Positions 11,756-23,900 of a DNA stretch of 64,000 nucleotides are shown one piece after another; position 1 is the stretch's first letter; every line of letters starts with the position of its first letter. Under the pieces are notes generated by a model. That model was not told the DNA's origin, searched no databases, and saw nothing but the letters and a program-made list of their open reading frames with translations. Location: positions 13,018,001 through 13,082,000 of the forward strand of contig LR990050.1 in assembly GCA_905147135.1 (NCBI GenBank), read 5' to 3'. The position numbers and the translations under genes were made by a program. The DNA is from Blastobasis lacticolella. Its lineage: Eukaryota; Arthropoda; Insecta; Lepidoptera; Blastobasidae.

Positions 11756-12350
11756 GTTTGATGACTTCCAGCCACATACATACGCTGCGGCAGGTTATAC
11801 AGAAGACCGAAGAGTATAACCGGCCATTATGCTTAGCGTTTGTGGACTATGAGAAAGCCTTCGATTCGATCGAGACTTGAGCGGTGCCAAATTGACTATC
11901 GATATATCGAAGCACTGAAGTGTTTGTACGAAAACGCCACTATTTCAGTTCGTCTGCAGGACAAGACCACAGAGCCTATTCAGCTGCAGCGAGATGTTAG
12001 ACAAGGTGATGTCATATCACCGAAGTTGTTCACCGCTGCACTGGAGGATATATTTACGCTTCTGGACTGGGACGGACTTGGCATCAATATTAACGGCGAG
12101 TACTTCACTCACTTTAGATTTGCTGACGATATCGTAGTCGTGGCTGAAACCCAGGAAGAGTTGGGCAAAATGCTCGATGACCTCTGTAGTGCCTCTCAAC
12201 AAGTAGGTCTTAAAATAAACATGGATAAGACGAAAATGATGTCGAATGTCCATGTTGTGCCTACTCCTGTGATAGTTGGAGGCACTCCACTTGAAGTTAT
12301 TGACGACTATACATACCTAGGACAAATAGCCCAGCTAGCTAGGTCCAACA
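11756..12350 (+). pseudogene. RTE/BovB-type LINE reverse-transcriptase fragment
   Basis: The frame reads SSHIHTLRQVIQKTEEYNRP, then FVDYEKAFDSI (motif A). After a frameshift at about 11870 it continues with CLYENATISVRLQ, then RDVRQGDVISPKLF (motif B), then HFRFADDIVV (motif C, FADD) and YLGQIAQLARSN. The order and spacing are those of insect RTE RTs. The endonuclease part is missing on the left, and the frame switches to a different LINE at about 12350. Confidence 0.9.
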
Positions 12351-12762
12351 AATGTCAGGCCATTATTTTGGGCAGCTCGCGTATTTTAGCGAAAGTGGAT
12401 ATGCGGTATGGGTGCCTTAAATCCTATAATCTATAATGGTATTGCCATTCCTTACGCTTCTGACTTCAAAAACTTGGGTCTCCACATGGAACAATCGTTT
12501 ACCTGAAACGTTCAGGTGGCTGAGGTGGGCAGGAAGGTCATGGGCACACTGCGCACCCTGAGTCGTTTAAAATTTTTCCTACCATCAAGACTAAAATTCT
12601 CCTCATGCAGACTTTAGTCTTACCTATTATAGACTACGCAGACGTGTGCTACCTTGACCTGAATGAAGCCTACCTCAATAAGCTCGAGCGCCTGCTGAAT
12701 AACTGCATTCGATTTATCTTCGGCCTGAGGAAGTATGACCACATAGTCCGGTCAAAGTAGAC
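12351..12762 (+). pseudogene. Second LINE RT C-terminal fragment, joined to the RTE piece
   Basis: From KCQAIILGSSR the text matches the same family as 8600-8690 (KSQAIIVGSGRM). It then runs through NLGLHMEQSFT, a stop, VAEVGRKVMGTL, LPIIDYADVCYLD and LERLLNNCIRFIFG. This is the thumb/connection region of a jockey/R1-like element. One in-frame stop and small indels mark it as dead. Confidence 0.75.
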
Positions 12763-13121
12763 ATTTGAAATAACAAAAATTGGGGGAGAGCCAAATTTTG
12801 GTGGAGACCTTGGGTTCACCATTAGAAACAAAGTGTCAAAAATCCCTATCGATCCTGTGTGTGCCTCAAAAGTTATTTGGGGTCAAAGGTCAAAAATTCG
12901 GGTTTTGTGGATTTTGTTCTCGTTATTCTCATACAAGTAAGTACGTGTGTACGGTACGGTAAGGTATGCGAGTATGGCAGTATTCGTTGGTACATATCAC
13001 CTTTGGTAAATTTGAATGTTTGTGTTGTAAAGTATTCACGGCGGGTAAGTCATTGAGTAATAGTGCAGGTGTAAGTGCAAAAGTTTTTTTTTATTAAAAA
13101 AAAATTATTTGACTACAGTAG
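12763..13121. other. Unrecognised intergenic stretch
   Basis: Open frames at 12780-12962 and 12859-13056 overlap and have no recognisable domain. Two phrases (GGGGTCAAAGGTCAAAAATT and nearby) look repeat-like, but I cannot name the family. Confidence 0.3.
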
Positions 13122-13374
13122 TGTAAAAGAAACCACTTCGTCCAGGAAATACTTAATATTTTTAATTTCAAGGTAAAGTTAGGTTGACACAAACAAATGC
13201 ATAAACTTTCACTGAAGGAACCGTCTTCTCCAGCAGCTCGAACAAGAATGCATACTAAACTTAGGTAATACAGCCTAAGAGGCCCGCGGCCCCTACCACT
13301 CTCCCCACTAAACGTTATCGGTGTTGCCTGTGGAAACTATTTTATATGTGCAAATTATAATTATAAATCATGAC
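13122..13374 (-). mobile_element. LTR of Gypsy-type retrotransposon (copy 1)
   Basis: On the minus strand it begins TGTCATGATTTATAATT and ends ...TTTCTTTTACA, about 253 bp. It matches the element at 16377-16656 over most of its length (for example 'aaccacttcgtccagg', CCGTCTTCTCCAGCAGCTCG, GGCCCGCGGCCCCTACCAC). An integrase C-terminus of the same orientation lies at 13820-14268, so this is the 3' LTR. Confidence 0.75.
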
Positions 13375-13819
13375 ATTCGGTCATTCGATAACGTGCCGGC
13401 TCCCGGCGCACTACAAACCATCAATTAGCCCTGTCTAAGATATATACATTAATTAACATAACATATTTATTTATACACAATAAATCAATATTAACCAATG
13501 AATTATTTATTACATCATGTATTTATTTAAGTATTTAACAAATCATGACATTCGTAAATTATTATTTAGGTATCAATAACAGCATGTTAAAACGGTCTCT
13601 ACTACTTATAGTTCATTTCATGATTACTGTTTTATTAATTTAGAGCTATTACTGTGAACTGTACAAATACATTTCTACTTATTATTTACTAGTTATTACA
13701 AATTATAATAATAGTAGATTCTTAATCACAAAGAAAAACGAGTAAAACTTAGATAGGTATAGTTGTAAGTATTCTTGATTTTATCAAAAATATTATTCGC
13801 TCTCGATATTACAATCACT
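13375..13819. other. AT-rich spacer between integrase relic and LTR
   Basis: Probably the 3' untranslated part of the Gypsy element (minus strand). It is AT-rich with no env-like frame. Two small TGACATTCG(T/G) repeats occur at 13371 and 13547. Confidence 0.35.
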
Positions 13820-14268
13820 AGAACTACTAACATCTCTATCATGCACTTCAAGTGCCTTCACATTTATTCATGGTCTAATCCTGTCGAACACAATGACAGT
13901 TATTGTATATGGCTTGCCTTTTCTACCGAATCCAGGTTCATCAGTTATCCTATACTTGTCGTTACCGAATGATTCCGTAATTCTATAGGGTCCCACAAAC
14001 TTAGATAGAAGCTTTGTGCTTTGTTTATTGTTTTCACAGTTGCATGATTTGTATGATTTGCATCGTGTCTTTCTTTTTGTTTGGTTTTACCTTTACTTAT
14101 ATAAGCACTGACTTCCTCTCTAATTTCTTGTAGGTCCGGATTTGCATCCGTACTATTAGCAATATACAATTTGTTTAACATACCATCACGTAATTTGAGA
14201 CCGAATAAAGCTTCTGTAGCCGTTTTGTGGGTTGAGGCATTAACAGTATTGTTGAAGATTGGTAGCAT
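13820..14268 (-). pseudogene. Gypsy retrotransposon integrase C-terminal fragment
   Basis: The minus-strand frame reads NNTVNASTHKTATEALFGLKL, a hallmark of the end of Gypsy integrase cores. A lysine-rich segment follows. After a frameshift near 14010 comes SKFVGPYRITESF with a GKPYT...FDRIRP ending. The integrase inserts retroviral-like cDNA. Everything upstream (gag, protease, RT) is missing, so this is a deletion relic attached to the LTR at 13122. Confidence 0.8.
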
Positions 14269-14289
14269 GTTTTAGTACTTAATTTATTT

Positions 14290-15360
14290 AGTCTAGCTAT
14301 CAGTAGACACTGGCAAAGACAAAGATATAACAGACTAGACACAAATCACAAATATTCCCTGTTCGCTTACTCTACAATTATTATGAATCTCGCTATTCCG
14401 TTTTTCGTCTATTGAAATAAGCTGTCAGAAAATAACGCGCGCGATGTTTTGAACGCTCCACATGTTGAAAGAGAGAAAGAAAGAAAATACATTTATTACT
14501 CATAGCACACCATAACAGTTACAATTACAGACAACGGACACATTAACATTTAAAATATCATATATTATAAATATTAACATTAATATTAGCTGGAGCTCCT
14601 GAAGACCTGACGTTTCTTTTGTAACATCGGTGTATAGTTTTATAATTTCCTAATATAATTTAAATTAAACCACCTAAAAGACGGTGTAATTTAGTGCACA
14701 TTTTAATAAAAATTTTAGAAATTCAAATATTATAATCGAAAAGTATGAAATAAAAACATAATTAATTTTTTTTCAATAAACTTACTACGTAATAGAAAAT
14801 AATTGTTGACCATAGATAGGTATCATATAGGGAAAGCAAAATTGTCATAATATCAACACGAAGCAAATGGAACAAATGGGAGTTTTATTAGATACATGAC
14901 TGTTTTAATCAATGTCTAAACAATCCTAATGTCAAACTGAGTACCTACTTCAACTGTCACAATATAGATAAATTGCTGGAATAATAAGTTTAAGGGAAGT
15001 GTTGGAAATATAAATAATATTCTTGTATATATCCTTATTAACATTTTTGTGGCACTGTAGACGGCGCTGTTTTATTGACTACGGTAACCGTCAGAGTTAT
15101 TTGTTCGTTCAACCGCATCAAGATGTATATAGCTATGGGTGCTAGTGTCAGCAAGAGCAGTAGTAGGTAAATGTACTTGGAACCCACAATCATCCGCGAA
15201 ACCGTCGGGTTTTCTCTCTTAAGTTTATGTTTATTTATGTACCTTGGCCCAAAGCCTGAGATAGCCTAAACAATTCGCCATTACAATTGTTTCGTCGTCA
15301 ATTTTAATCTCGAATACCCCAAATGGCGATAAATAGCCTACATTGGCAACACTTTGTTGG
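14290..15360. other. AT-rich intergenic DNA, nothing recognised
   Basis: No ORF over 60 codons in a plausible context, no RNA gene, and no repeat that I can match inside the window. Confidence 0.35.
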
Positions 15361-15494
15361 TGCGACGCCGGCAGTGCCGGACTAAGTCCATCAGAGGCCC
15401 GGGGCGGACAACTTTAATAAGGCCCCCAGTTTTTTATTCAGTTCACATTTGTATGTTAAAGTGTTTTTATTTATTTAGTTAAAATTACCTTTTT

Positions 15495-15568
15495 GGCGAG
15501 CGCGGCGTTGGTTATAGTTGCCTAGGCAACGCGGTAGCATCGCACCGCGCCAGCGCCGCGCTCGCGCC
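15495..15568. repeat. GC-rich hairpin with inner 14-bp palindrome
   Basis: Outer arms are GGCGAGCGCGGCG and CGCCGCGCTCGCGCC. In the loop region a perfect GTTGCCTAGGCAAC palindrome lies at 15517-15530. It is strikingly GC-rich for this neighbourhood and is probably the centre of a degenerate DNA transposon or MITE. Confidence 0.55.
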
Positions 15569-15769
15569 GAGCTATGTGTGTGGCAAGGCCTTAAATGCTG
15601 TCATAATATGATCGTAAATAATTGTTTCAATTCTGTTTACACACCTGCCATGAATAAGTGAACTCTTGCTGTCGTGCGTGGGTGTTCTTCTGATCAGTGT
15701 ACATCGTACGACGACGGCACTGCTAGAGAGGCCTAGTGCCTATACTCGTAAGTCGTGAAATACCACGAA

Positions 15770-16075
15770 ATACCGGAGTGTAGCCCGGATCAAACACGCA
15801 GCATTTTTTTATTATTTATATTAGCAACAAATAAACACTGTCGGAGGGTAGCCGCGGCCAAGTGTTTAATGTGCGTACCAATACCCTAATCGAGTAAAGT
15901 TTATGTCGTGTAGTGAAATGCAAAGTATTACCAGAGTGTAGCCCCGATCAAACACTTTAGTTTTTTTTTAATTTGTCTTATATCGCAACAAATAAACATT
16001 GTCGGAGAGTAGCCCCAGTCAAATGTTTATCGTGCGCACCAATATGAATACCCGTTCGAGTACCGTCAAAATTAT
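15770..16075 (+). repeat. Two-copy ~162-bp tandem repeat
   Basis: Two successive units share 'gagtgtagcc', 'gatcaaacac', a T-run, GCAACAAATAAACA, 'tgtcggag', 'gtagcc' and 'gtgcg(t/c)accaata'. The second unit starts about 162 bp after the first. No coding potential is seen. Confidence 0.65.
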
Positions 16076-16218
16076 ACACTACGTACAATGTCGTACAATG
16101 TACCCAAATTTTTAAATTTGAGTTTTATGCAAAATAAAGTAAATATCATGTATTTGTTTCAAACCAAACTTGCGCTTTAAGGGTATGTTCCGGATTTCGA
16201 CACACTTGCATGCATCAT

Positions 16219-16245
16219 GGTCACGGGACGACTCGTCTCGTGACC
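16219..16245. repeat. 27-bp near-perfect palindrome
   Basis: 13-bp arms (GGTCACGGGACGA and its inverse, 12 of 13 paired) around a single base. It lies in GC-rich sequence unlike its flanks and is possibly a transposon end. Confidence 0.5.
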
Positions 16246-16376
16246 ACGGTGGGTGTAACCCTACCAAAACATCGGGAAAACAAATCGAAAAGGTATGACG
16301 CCTGCAAGTCCAACTGGTTCTGTCAACTGTCCAACAAGTTTCAACTGCTGGATAAAATAGTATCCCGCTTCTGAAG

Positions 16377-16656
16377 TGTAAAAGAAACCACTTCGTCCAG
16401 GAAATACTTAATATTTTAATTTCAAGGTAAATTTAGGTTGACACAAACAATAGGTACAAATGCATAGACTTTTACTTAAAGAACCGTCTTCTCCAGCAGC
16501 TCGACCAAGAATGCATACTAAACTTAGGTAATTCAGCCTACGAGGCCCGCGGCCCCTACCACTCTCCCCACCAGTGGTAGGGGTTTGCGTAAAACGTTAT
16601 CGGTGTTGCCAGTGTAAACTATTTGATTTGTGCAAATTATAATTATAAATCAGGAC
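16377..16656 (-). mobile_element. Solo LTR of the Gypsy-type element (copy 2)
   Basis: About 280 bp, homologous to 13122-13374, with the same TG...CA-type ends on the minus strand. It carries about 20 bp (CAGTGGTAGGGGTTTGCGTA) and a short AT insertion absent from copy 1. No internal retroviral sequence adjoins it, which fits LTR-LTR recombination. Confidence 0.7.
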
Positions 16657-17760
16657 AGTAGCTATCTATCTATATACCTTTAGTCCATCCCTGAGCTAAA
16701 AATTTTAGTATATACAGTTGCCTGCAGAGGGACTAGACCCCTCACTGCTTAAGTAGGTATGTTCTGTTATGTTATGTAATCTTCAGATTAGTCTAGCGAG
16801 TGATATAGGTACTTGGTAAATAGGTAACGGCTTGCGAAACCGTCGTTAGTTCTTCATAAGTATCGCAATTTCGGTCATACCCTAAAGCCTACCTAAGAAC
16901 CTTACAACATACGGTCTAATAAACACCTGCCTAAAGCAAGCATTTTTGCAGTTCCTAGACAGAACATTTTTATCGTACGACATCGCCGTCGTCGGATTAG
17001 CTTAGTTTTATTGGTTTCCCGACCGTTCACGGTTCACAGATCGCGTAGGTGCTCAGTTCGTGTAATATGACGCTGTAACGGGACACCACTTTTATTTGAA
17101 CCCCATTGTCTAGTGAAGCGGGCATCGCGGCTAGCGCTCGCTCATATAAGTACCTACCTATTAGGGTCTTAGCCGGTATTCAGTATTGGGTTAAGAAAGA
17201 AAGGTTGCCAACCAAGCTCAACTCCAGCATTAGTGGAGGACATTGGCATAATCTTCATGCTTGGCAGACAGAGATCGCAGTATTGAAAATATATACATAG
17301 CTAAACAACTTAAAACGCTGTTGCCCACTGTCATGTACATGTAGGCACCGCCGCCGTTGGACTAGCCGTTCCCAGCGGCTTCCAACCGCGCGCAGTTCTT
17401 GGTAAATATTCAACTTTCGCGCGGGACCCTATATATATTCCTGGGATAAAAATAGCATAAAATGGTTATCCATTACAAACAAACCGAACAAATAAATGTT
17501 ATCTCTTTATAATTATTAATAGGTACATTGGTGTGGATCAGGGATTCCCAACATTTTCTTTAGTGCGGACCCCTAGTGCCACCTTACTACTTATGATGTG
17601 GTTACTACGTACTAGGTACCCTACTAATGAAACATAAAGATCACTCTCACAGTTTTATTTCTACAACCCACATGCACAAGATAACCTATTGGGATAATTC
17701 CAATTAAACTTATATTATACTAGCTGCGAAACCCGGCGTTGCACGGGTTAAAATATACAC

Positions 17761-17785
17761 CGAACTTTCTGGAACGTTCCAGAAT
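17761..17785. promoter_or_regulatory. Perfect five-unit heat-shock-element-like array
   Basis: Five contiguous 5-bp units alternate exactly as nGAAn, nTTCn, nGAAn, nTTCn, nGAAn. Three such units are enough for HSF trimer binding in known HSEs. Seen in sequence; HSF binding and any effect on a promoter are inference. Confidence 0.6.
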
Positions 17786-17799
17786 GATAATAACAGATA

Positions 17800-18124
17800 T
17801 TATTAATTTCAGTACTTTCTAGATCATTCTAGAAATTTTCAGAACTTTCCCGAAGTTCTAATGAGTTAGAAAAGGACAGATTATTAATTTCAGTACTTTC
17901 TAGATCATTCTAGAAATTTTCAGAACTTTCCCGAAGTTCTAATGAGTTAGAAAAGGACAGATTATTAATTTCAGTACTTTCTAGATCATTCTAGAAATTT
18001 TCAGAACTTTCCCGAAGTTCTAATGAGTTAAAAAATGACCTCTTATTAATTTCAGTACTTTCTAGATCATTCTAGAAATTTTCAGAACTTTCCCGAAGTT
18101 CTAATGAGTTAGAAAAGGACAGAT
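17800..18124. repeat. 4 x 81-bp tandem repeat with imperfect HSE-like units
   Basis: Units start at 17800, 17881, 17962 and 18043 and are nearly identical; unit 3 ends with a few changes (aaaaatgacc). Each holds eight contiguous pentamers in the alternating TTC/GAA register, six of them perfect, including TTCTAGAA and AGAACTTTCCCGAAG. Confidence 0.9.
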
Positions 18125-18314
18125 ATATATCATATATTACATTTTTGCCTCCCACAACCACCCACTCCCACCCACCGCGCCCAAACTCCCTTACTTCCTT
18201 CTAGGACCCAAGGGGTGTCTACCACCCCAATGGGGTGTTGATTGGAATTGGTGGTGATAAAGAAAACCGGTCACACACGTACCCACACAAGCATTTTATA
18301 TATATATATTAAGA

Positions 18315-19593
18315 TAAGATTAAGATTAAGATTATGAGCTAGCTCAAAATTCTTTGTATTTTGGATCAAAAGAACTTGGGAACCCACGATAAACGTAACA
18401 CTGAAAGAACGCAGCGAGGTCATCTTTGTTTCATCGGTATTTTGCTCTTACCTACTTCTTCTTCTAATCGAGTAGATGGACTAAATTCTGACTTACATTT
18501 TATGACCTACTTATATATAATCCGGATTGTTACGCGGCGTAAGCAGTGTAAACATAAAAACAATTAATGACCGAGCTGGAGCGAACATAAGTAAGTAAAA
18601 GTAACAGCTCCGCATAATCAGATTTTAAATTTAGTCAAAGTAAAGCACATTGTGTCTACAAGACTGCATAATCATAATCATTTATTAATTTGTGGTTTAA
18701 TCATTTATAAACCTACACAGGTTATTAGGTAGTTACAGTTTATAAAAAACGGGTCCTCTGTGACATACTCGTACCATTGGCATACAAATTTAAAACATAA
18801 TACGAAATAATGTCAGACGTAATTATGTCAGACGTAATTCTGATCTGAATAATAATTAAAATGTCGGTAATGAATAATGTCAATACAAATTCCAATGATA
18901 AACTGCGCTATTGTACGTACATTAGACTTTTTCTAAAATCTGCCTACTGATACCTGCCTAATTGTAGCTACTTTGTGCTAAGGTAAACCGTGAACGGCTG
19001 ATACAATAATAAATGCGTTGAATCATGAATTAGTTAATTTGTGACGTCATTAGTAATTGTTAGCACAAATATCGAGAGAAGATTGTCAGGTTTTTTATAC
19101 TAGGTTATATACTCTTTTTTATATTAGTGCAAAGTCTACAAACGTGCATTTAATCAAAGGAAAAAGATTTCATATTTGTAGAATAAAACACTCTTTACTC
19201 ACTACCTACCTACTTATTCTTCTTTTTCCTACCTATCTTTATCAGTATGAAATATCGTCGTTTATGTATATATAAGTACCTAAACATATAGTTATTTTTC
19301 GTCATGAGTCTTTATGAACCACTGAACATTACTTAAAAACTGGACAAAAAAAAAACAAATTAAAGATTCACAGCAACAGTCCATGACAGTGCACTGCTAG
19401 ACTTGAGCCTCCTCCACATTAATGGAGGGCAATGCTCAATGCTATAAATCATAATCTCTACGCTTAGGAGGTGGGTTGGAGATCGCTGTGTGAAAAGACT
19501 CAACAAAAAATGCTGTCGGCCATTTGCTGGTTTACGAAGGTAAATTGATGGTTGCCTTCATGTTGACATAACATTAAACGGTTTTACAACACC
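18315..19593. other. AT-rich intergenic DNA, nothing recognised
   Basis: No gene or known repeat is supported. A short tandem GTCAGACGTAATT duplication occurs at about 18811-18838. Confidence 0.3.
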
Positions 19594-19735
19594 GGGGTTG
19601 GTTTTTTTTTTATACCACAAAGTACCGTACCACTAAGATGGCAAACAATCTTACGGTCTGATGATAAGCAGTCGCCGCGGAATTTCGATGTTTGTAATAC
19701 CAGAGGCTTCACCCATGCGCTGTCGATCCCGTAGA
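19594..19735 (-). repeat. LINE 3'-end repeat (same family as 8461-8600)
   Basis: Inverted copy: a T-run then TATACCACAAAG, 'ggcaaacaatcttacgg', 'gatgataagcagtcgccg', 'gatgtttgtaataccag' and 'ttcacccatgcgctg' correspond to the A-tailed family tail at 8461-8600. Confidence 0.65.
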
Positions 19736-20903
19736 AACCTTTTCGTCACTTGTTCGTAACTTGGATGTCATTGTATCACTTATAAGCACATAATACAAGT
19801 TACTATTACGTACCTAGTACGTAATTATATCGTACACGTTAATCGGGTAGTACATGATAATACTCATAAATATATACCTACATAGGTCCAATGAAGAGTT
19901 TTATCAACAAAGAGTTTTTATTCGGCTGAAAATAGTAGGAACAGGTGTTCTTGAATAAATAAATTGTTAGTACCTACCTTAATTATGATAAATAACCTTC
20001 AATTTTATGAAACTTTTTACAATTCGCAATAAGTTATGTTATAAATTCGAAAATACGTTATGTTGAACGGTATGTTGAATTTTCTTTAAAAATAAAAACC
20101 TTTATAAATATTTTCAATAATTATTAAAAGTTAATAACAATACAGTTCCTCGCAAGTGTGATAATACCGCGTCGATTATAAGAACCAATATAGCACTCTT
20201 GTATCATCATGTACCTACCTACAATTTCACTATTTTCTTGTTGTAGGAACTCCTAATCTCCAGGGAAAACCTCTCCTGGGTGCTTATACCGCACCCTTAC
20301 TGTGCGTGCAAGAAAATTCCTCTGGAACCGCACAGTTCGCAACCAATTTAGCTCTAATGTGCTACATTCTAGTCTGCCGAACACCACACAGCAAAAAAGT
20401 AAATTAAAGATTACCTACGTTATATCTATGTATGTAGTTGCTTGTGCACTGCACTATATATCTAACTGGGCTAATAAATAAATGGACATCCCGATAGGAC
20501 GTCTCGCCAACCAATATGAATATGCAAAATTTCTTGAACTTTGTTCCTAATAAACAGTCACAAATATATATTATTTGTTAACGCTTATGCAAATAATTTC
20601 GTCTCGCCTTATCTGCTGCTCTTGATAAGATTTAATTAAGACAATCATTTAGTTATTACCATTTCTTATGGTTGCTATAGAGTCGTCTTGTATTGGCAGC
20701 TTAATGCGTTGACAGTATTTGTAGCGAATGGACGTGGCCACAAGCGACCAATTGGTTAGCAGCGTGTCGTAACAAAATGTTATTAGTACGACAAGAACTT
20801 TATAGCTGATGTCAAGTTACACTTTCAACTTTTATAGTAAATTCATTCGAACCAGTTTTTATGTGATAAATTAGTTGTTTGGTGGAAAATTTGTGGTTCG
20901 AAA
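19736..20903. other. Intergenic DNA upstream of the MCT-like gene
   Basis: This should contain the promoter and 5' UTR of the gene starting at 20904. No TATA box or initiator can be placed with confidence, and there is no clear acceptor just before the ATG, so the 5' UTR is probably continuous with exon 1. Confidence 0.3.
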
Positions 20904-23900
20904 ATGGACGAGGCTTTCGCGCATTTGGAAGGCAGGCCTGGCAAAACTAAAGGATTACCTCCGGATGGCGGTTGGGGTTACGTTGTGTGCATTGGAGTGG
21001 GATTCACCTTTGTAAGTACTACTTATCAACGTTTACGTCAGTTGAGTGTTACTATTATAGTAGTGCCGAGAGTTTGAATGGAAGGAGTCGCTATTTACGA
21101 TAAGGATTGTGTATGAATACGATTTACGCGAAAGTTTGCGTAGATATCTGTTTGAATCGATTGATTGAAGTGGCAGCTATTAATAGTCGTTATTGAATAT
21201 CAATATTGGTTGTAGCAGCATGTAGTTCTTTATATTTCAATGTTTGCTTGTGTTCTTTATATTTCATTCATTCGACACATGGCTAATTAGCTACTGATTC
21301 TCATAATCCCTTTGAAACTCAAAATCAAATAATTAGTAATTAACATACACACATTCCTACTTAAGCTCACGCCTTTGTCCTACAAAATAAATAATTAATA
21401 TTATTTTATAATTTAGTATTAGCTTTATTTAATTTATTTCCGTCATGTAAATATTTCGAATAAATAAATATTTCATAATTAGTACTTACAATGAAATAGG
21501 TTATCCAGATATAAAAATTTAAGTTACGAAATAGTATTGTACCTTGTGTTGTCAGGTCTTACAGTGACAACGGAAACGCATTGCTGCGAATTTGCAATAT
21601 TTATAGGCGCAAATAAAACTTGTTATATTTATGTTAACTTGCGATCCGCCCCGGCTTCGCACTGGCTTTTCGGCTTTTTTTACTGTAATATTTTGGAAAG
21701 GGGGGCGAGGCACAACGGGTCCCCAAACCGAAATAAGTAACTAAGAACACTAGACGAGTGTTTTTAGGGCAAATTTATTTTAACGTCATATTTTATCTTC
21801 CAATTTTGAGTGATTACGGAAACGCATGTAATAAAGGAAGTCTTCAGATTCTTACTATTATTTTTTTATAGTATATTTCTAACGATATTACTTATTGTTA
21901 CGTTTTGCATAAAATCGCTGAAACTGCCTATTTTGGATTTTTGTTCATTATTGAAAACAAAGTTAGACAAGGGGACATAACGGGAACACGGCTACGGGGC
22001 ATTATGGGGTATCCCAACTCCCTACAAAAATAAGTTTGAAGAACGACAACAATTTAAATGGATGAAGAAGTGTATAAATCCAGAAAATTTATAAAAAGTT
22101 AAACAAACAGAAGACCTATAAAGGGGCCCTTTGGAAGTATGGGTTTCCTGCCAGCAGTGTAAACGTTATTATCATACAGCCTGTGCTGGTGTTGCCTATG
22201 AATATACAGAAGAAATATATTTCTAAATCCTGCTCCAACTGGGATGGGGTTTTTATAAAGGTTGTGTAAAATTAAAATTAAAAACCATATTTTATTATTC
22301 CAAATTTGAAGCCAAATGATAACTTATTAAGTACCTAACCAAAGTGTTATGATTAGTTTTAATTAATCATTATATTTTCTTTACACTTTTATTGTTTGTC
22401 CGGATAATTCCCGTTGTCCACGGTTTTATTGTCCCCCGAATTAATAAATGGGGGACAACGGGAATTGGAATTTTGTTCGGGAAATAAATTCCCGTAGTAC
22501 CCCATTTTTAAATTTTTTATTATTTTTGTTATGAAAATGTCATCATGTTCGGCTTTCTGAACTTGAGTTATAATAATATTTAATTTGCATTAATTACGTG
22601 ATTGAAAGAAATAATATAATCTTGGCGTTATTTGACTCTCGAGAACGAGGGCCCGGGGTCCGCCTTGACCATGATCCAGGATTTGGCGATCAGGTAAATA
22701 CAATGGACCTCCGTGACCCTGCTATCAGGGGAACCTGATCAGATTGGATTATGGTTACAAATTTAGTTGCCTGAATTTGCAGGTTTCATCACGATGTTTT
22801 CAGCTAGATGTTGATACATGGTCGCAGCGGGATTCAAACCCGGTACCTCTGCTTACGAGTTGGATACTCAACCGCCGGGCTACCGACGCTCTCGCTTCTC
22901 AATTAAAAGAAATAATATGCGCATGCTTAAAAACATTTGCTTAACAAATTATATATACAAAACCATTATTATCTCGTAAATGGACTCTACGCCTGTGCAT
23001 TAAGTAACATTATTGAGAGAGTTGTTAATATTTATACTTTGTCGGTTATTGAAAATAGTATAAAGTATACTAATTTCTTAAATGAAATTTAATCAATTCA
23101 TGAAATAAAAACAGGTGATCTATTAATAGAGGAGAGTTATAGTCTTTCACTTACCTGTAACAAGTGTGTAATAGCGACATAAGCCTTATGTGCAAGCACA
23201 CAAACAGAGCCAAACAGATATTAGCGACCGCGGAGCGACAGAGGAGGAAGGGAGGGGAAGAATTATTTATTTATTTATTTAATATACCAACAGAGTACAC
23301 ATGTAAAAGTTACAATTTAGTTTAACCTAAGTACTTAATCAAAATACATACATATATACATACATACATACATAAACCTCACGCCTGTGTCCCACAGGTG
23401 GGGTAGGCAGAGACTATGGACCACCACTTTGCTCTGTCCTGACACAATTCCCTAGTCTCGCATATATCCACAACTCTTTTCATACATCTCCTTTTATTCT
23501 TACCACGTTTGACCCCAGCTTTTTTGAGAACTTTACTGATCTGATCAGCGAATGTTTTTCTGGGTCGTCCTCTTAAGGGCCGGTTTTCCAGATTCGCACT
23601 CTATACCTCTTTCGTCAATCTTCTTTCATCCATTCGCTCTACATGCCCGAATCATCTCAACATCCATCTTTCTATTTTTGTCACTACATCATCTTTTATG
23701 CCACACCTTTCACGGATCACTATACTTACCTTACTCAAAATAACTTACTCATAAGGAAATTTCAGGTTTACAAAAACAAAATAAAAAACTTATACAAAAA
23801 ACTTAGTATTACTTAACATATAATTCTAATTACCTAAACCTTTATAAAAAGTAAGAGTGAAAACAGGCTAGAAAACGTGCGTCTGTCAGGTAGATAGTTC

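Larger units (their letters stand above)
17720..18314 (-). mobile_element. Non-autonomous Helitron with internal tandem repeats
   Basis: Read on the minus strand, the 3' end is AACCCG-loop-CGGGTT followed by TCGCAG and CTAG, next to a host T at 17719: the hairpin plus CTRR|T terminus of Helitrons. The opposite end reads TCTTAATATATATATATAAA next to a host A, which fits a Helitron 5' TC start. There is no Rep/helicase ORF. Inside are one HSE-like array (17761-17785) and four 81-bp tandem units (17800-18124). It lies about 2.6 kb upstream of the MCT-like gene start codon. Confidence 0.75.

Noticed and set aside
13122..16656. One intact LTR retrotransposon between the two LTR copies
   Set aside because: The integrase relic reads toward the left LTR, but the sequence from 14290 to 16370 has no gag/pol frames and the right copy lacks adjoining internal sequence, so they are treated as a remnant plus a solo LTR.
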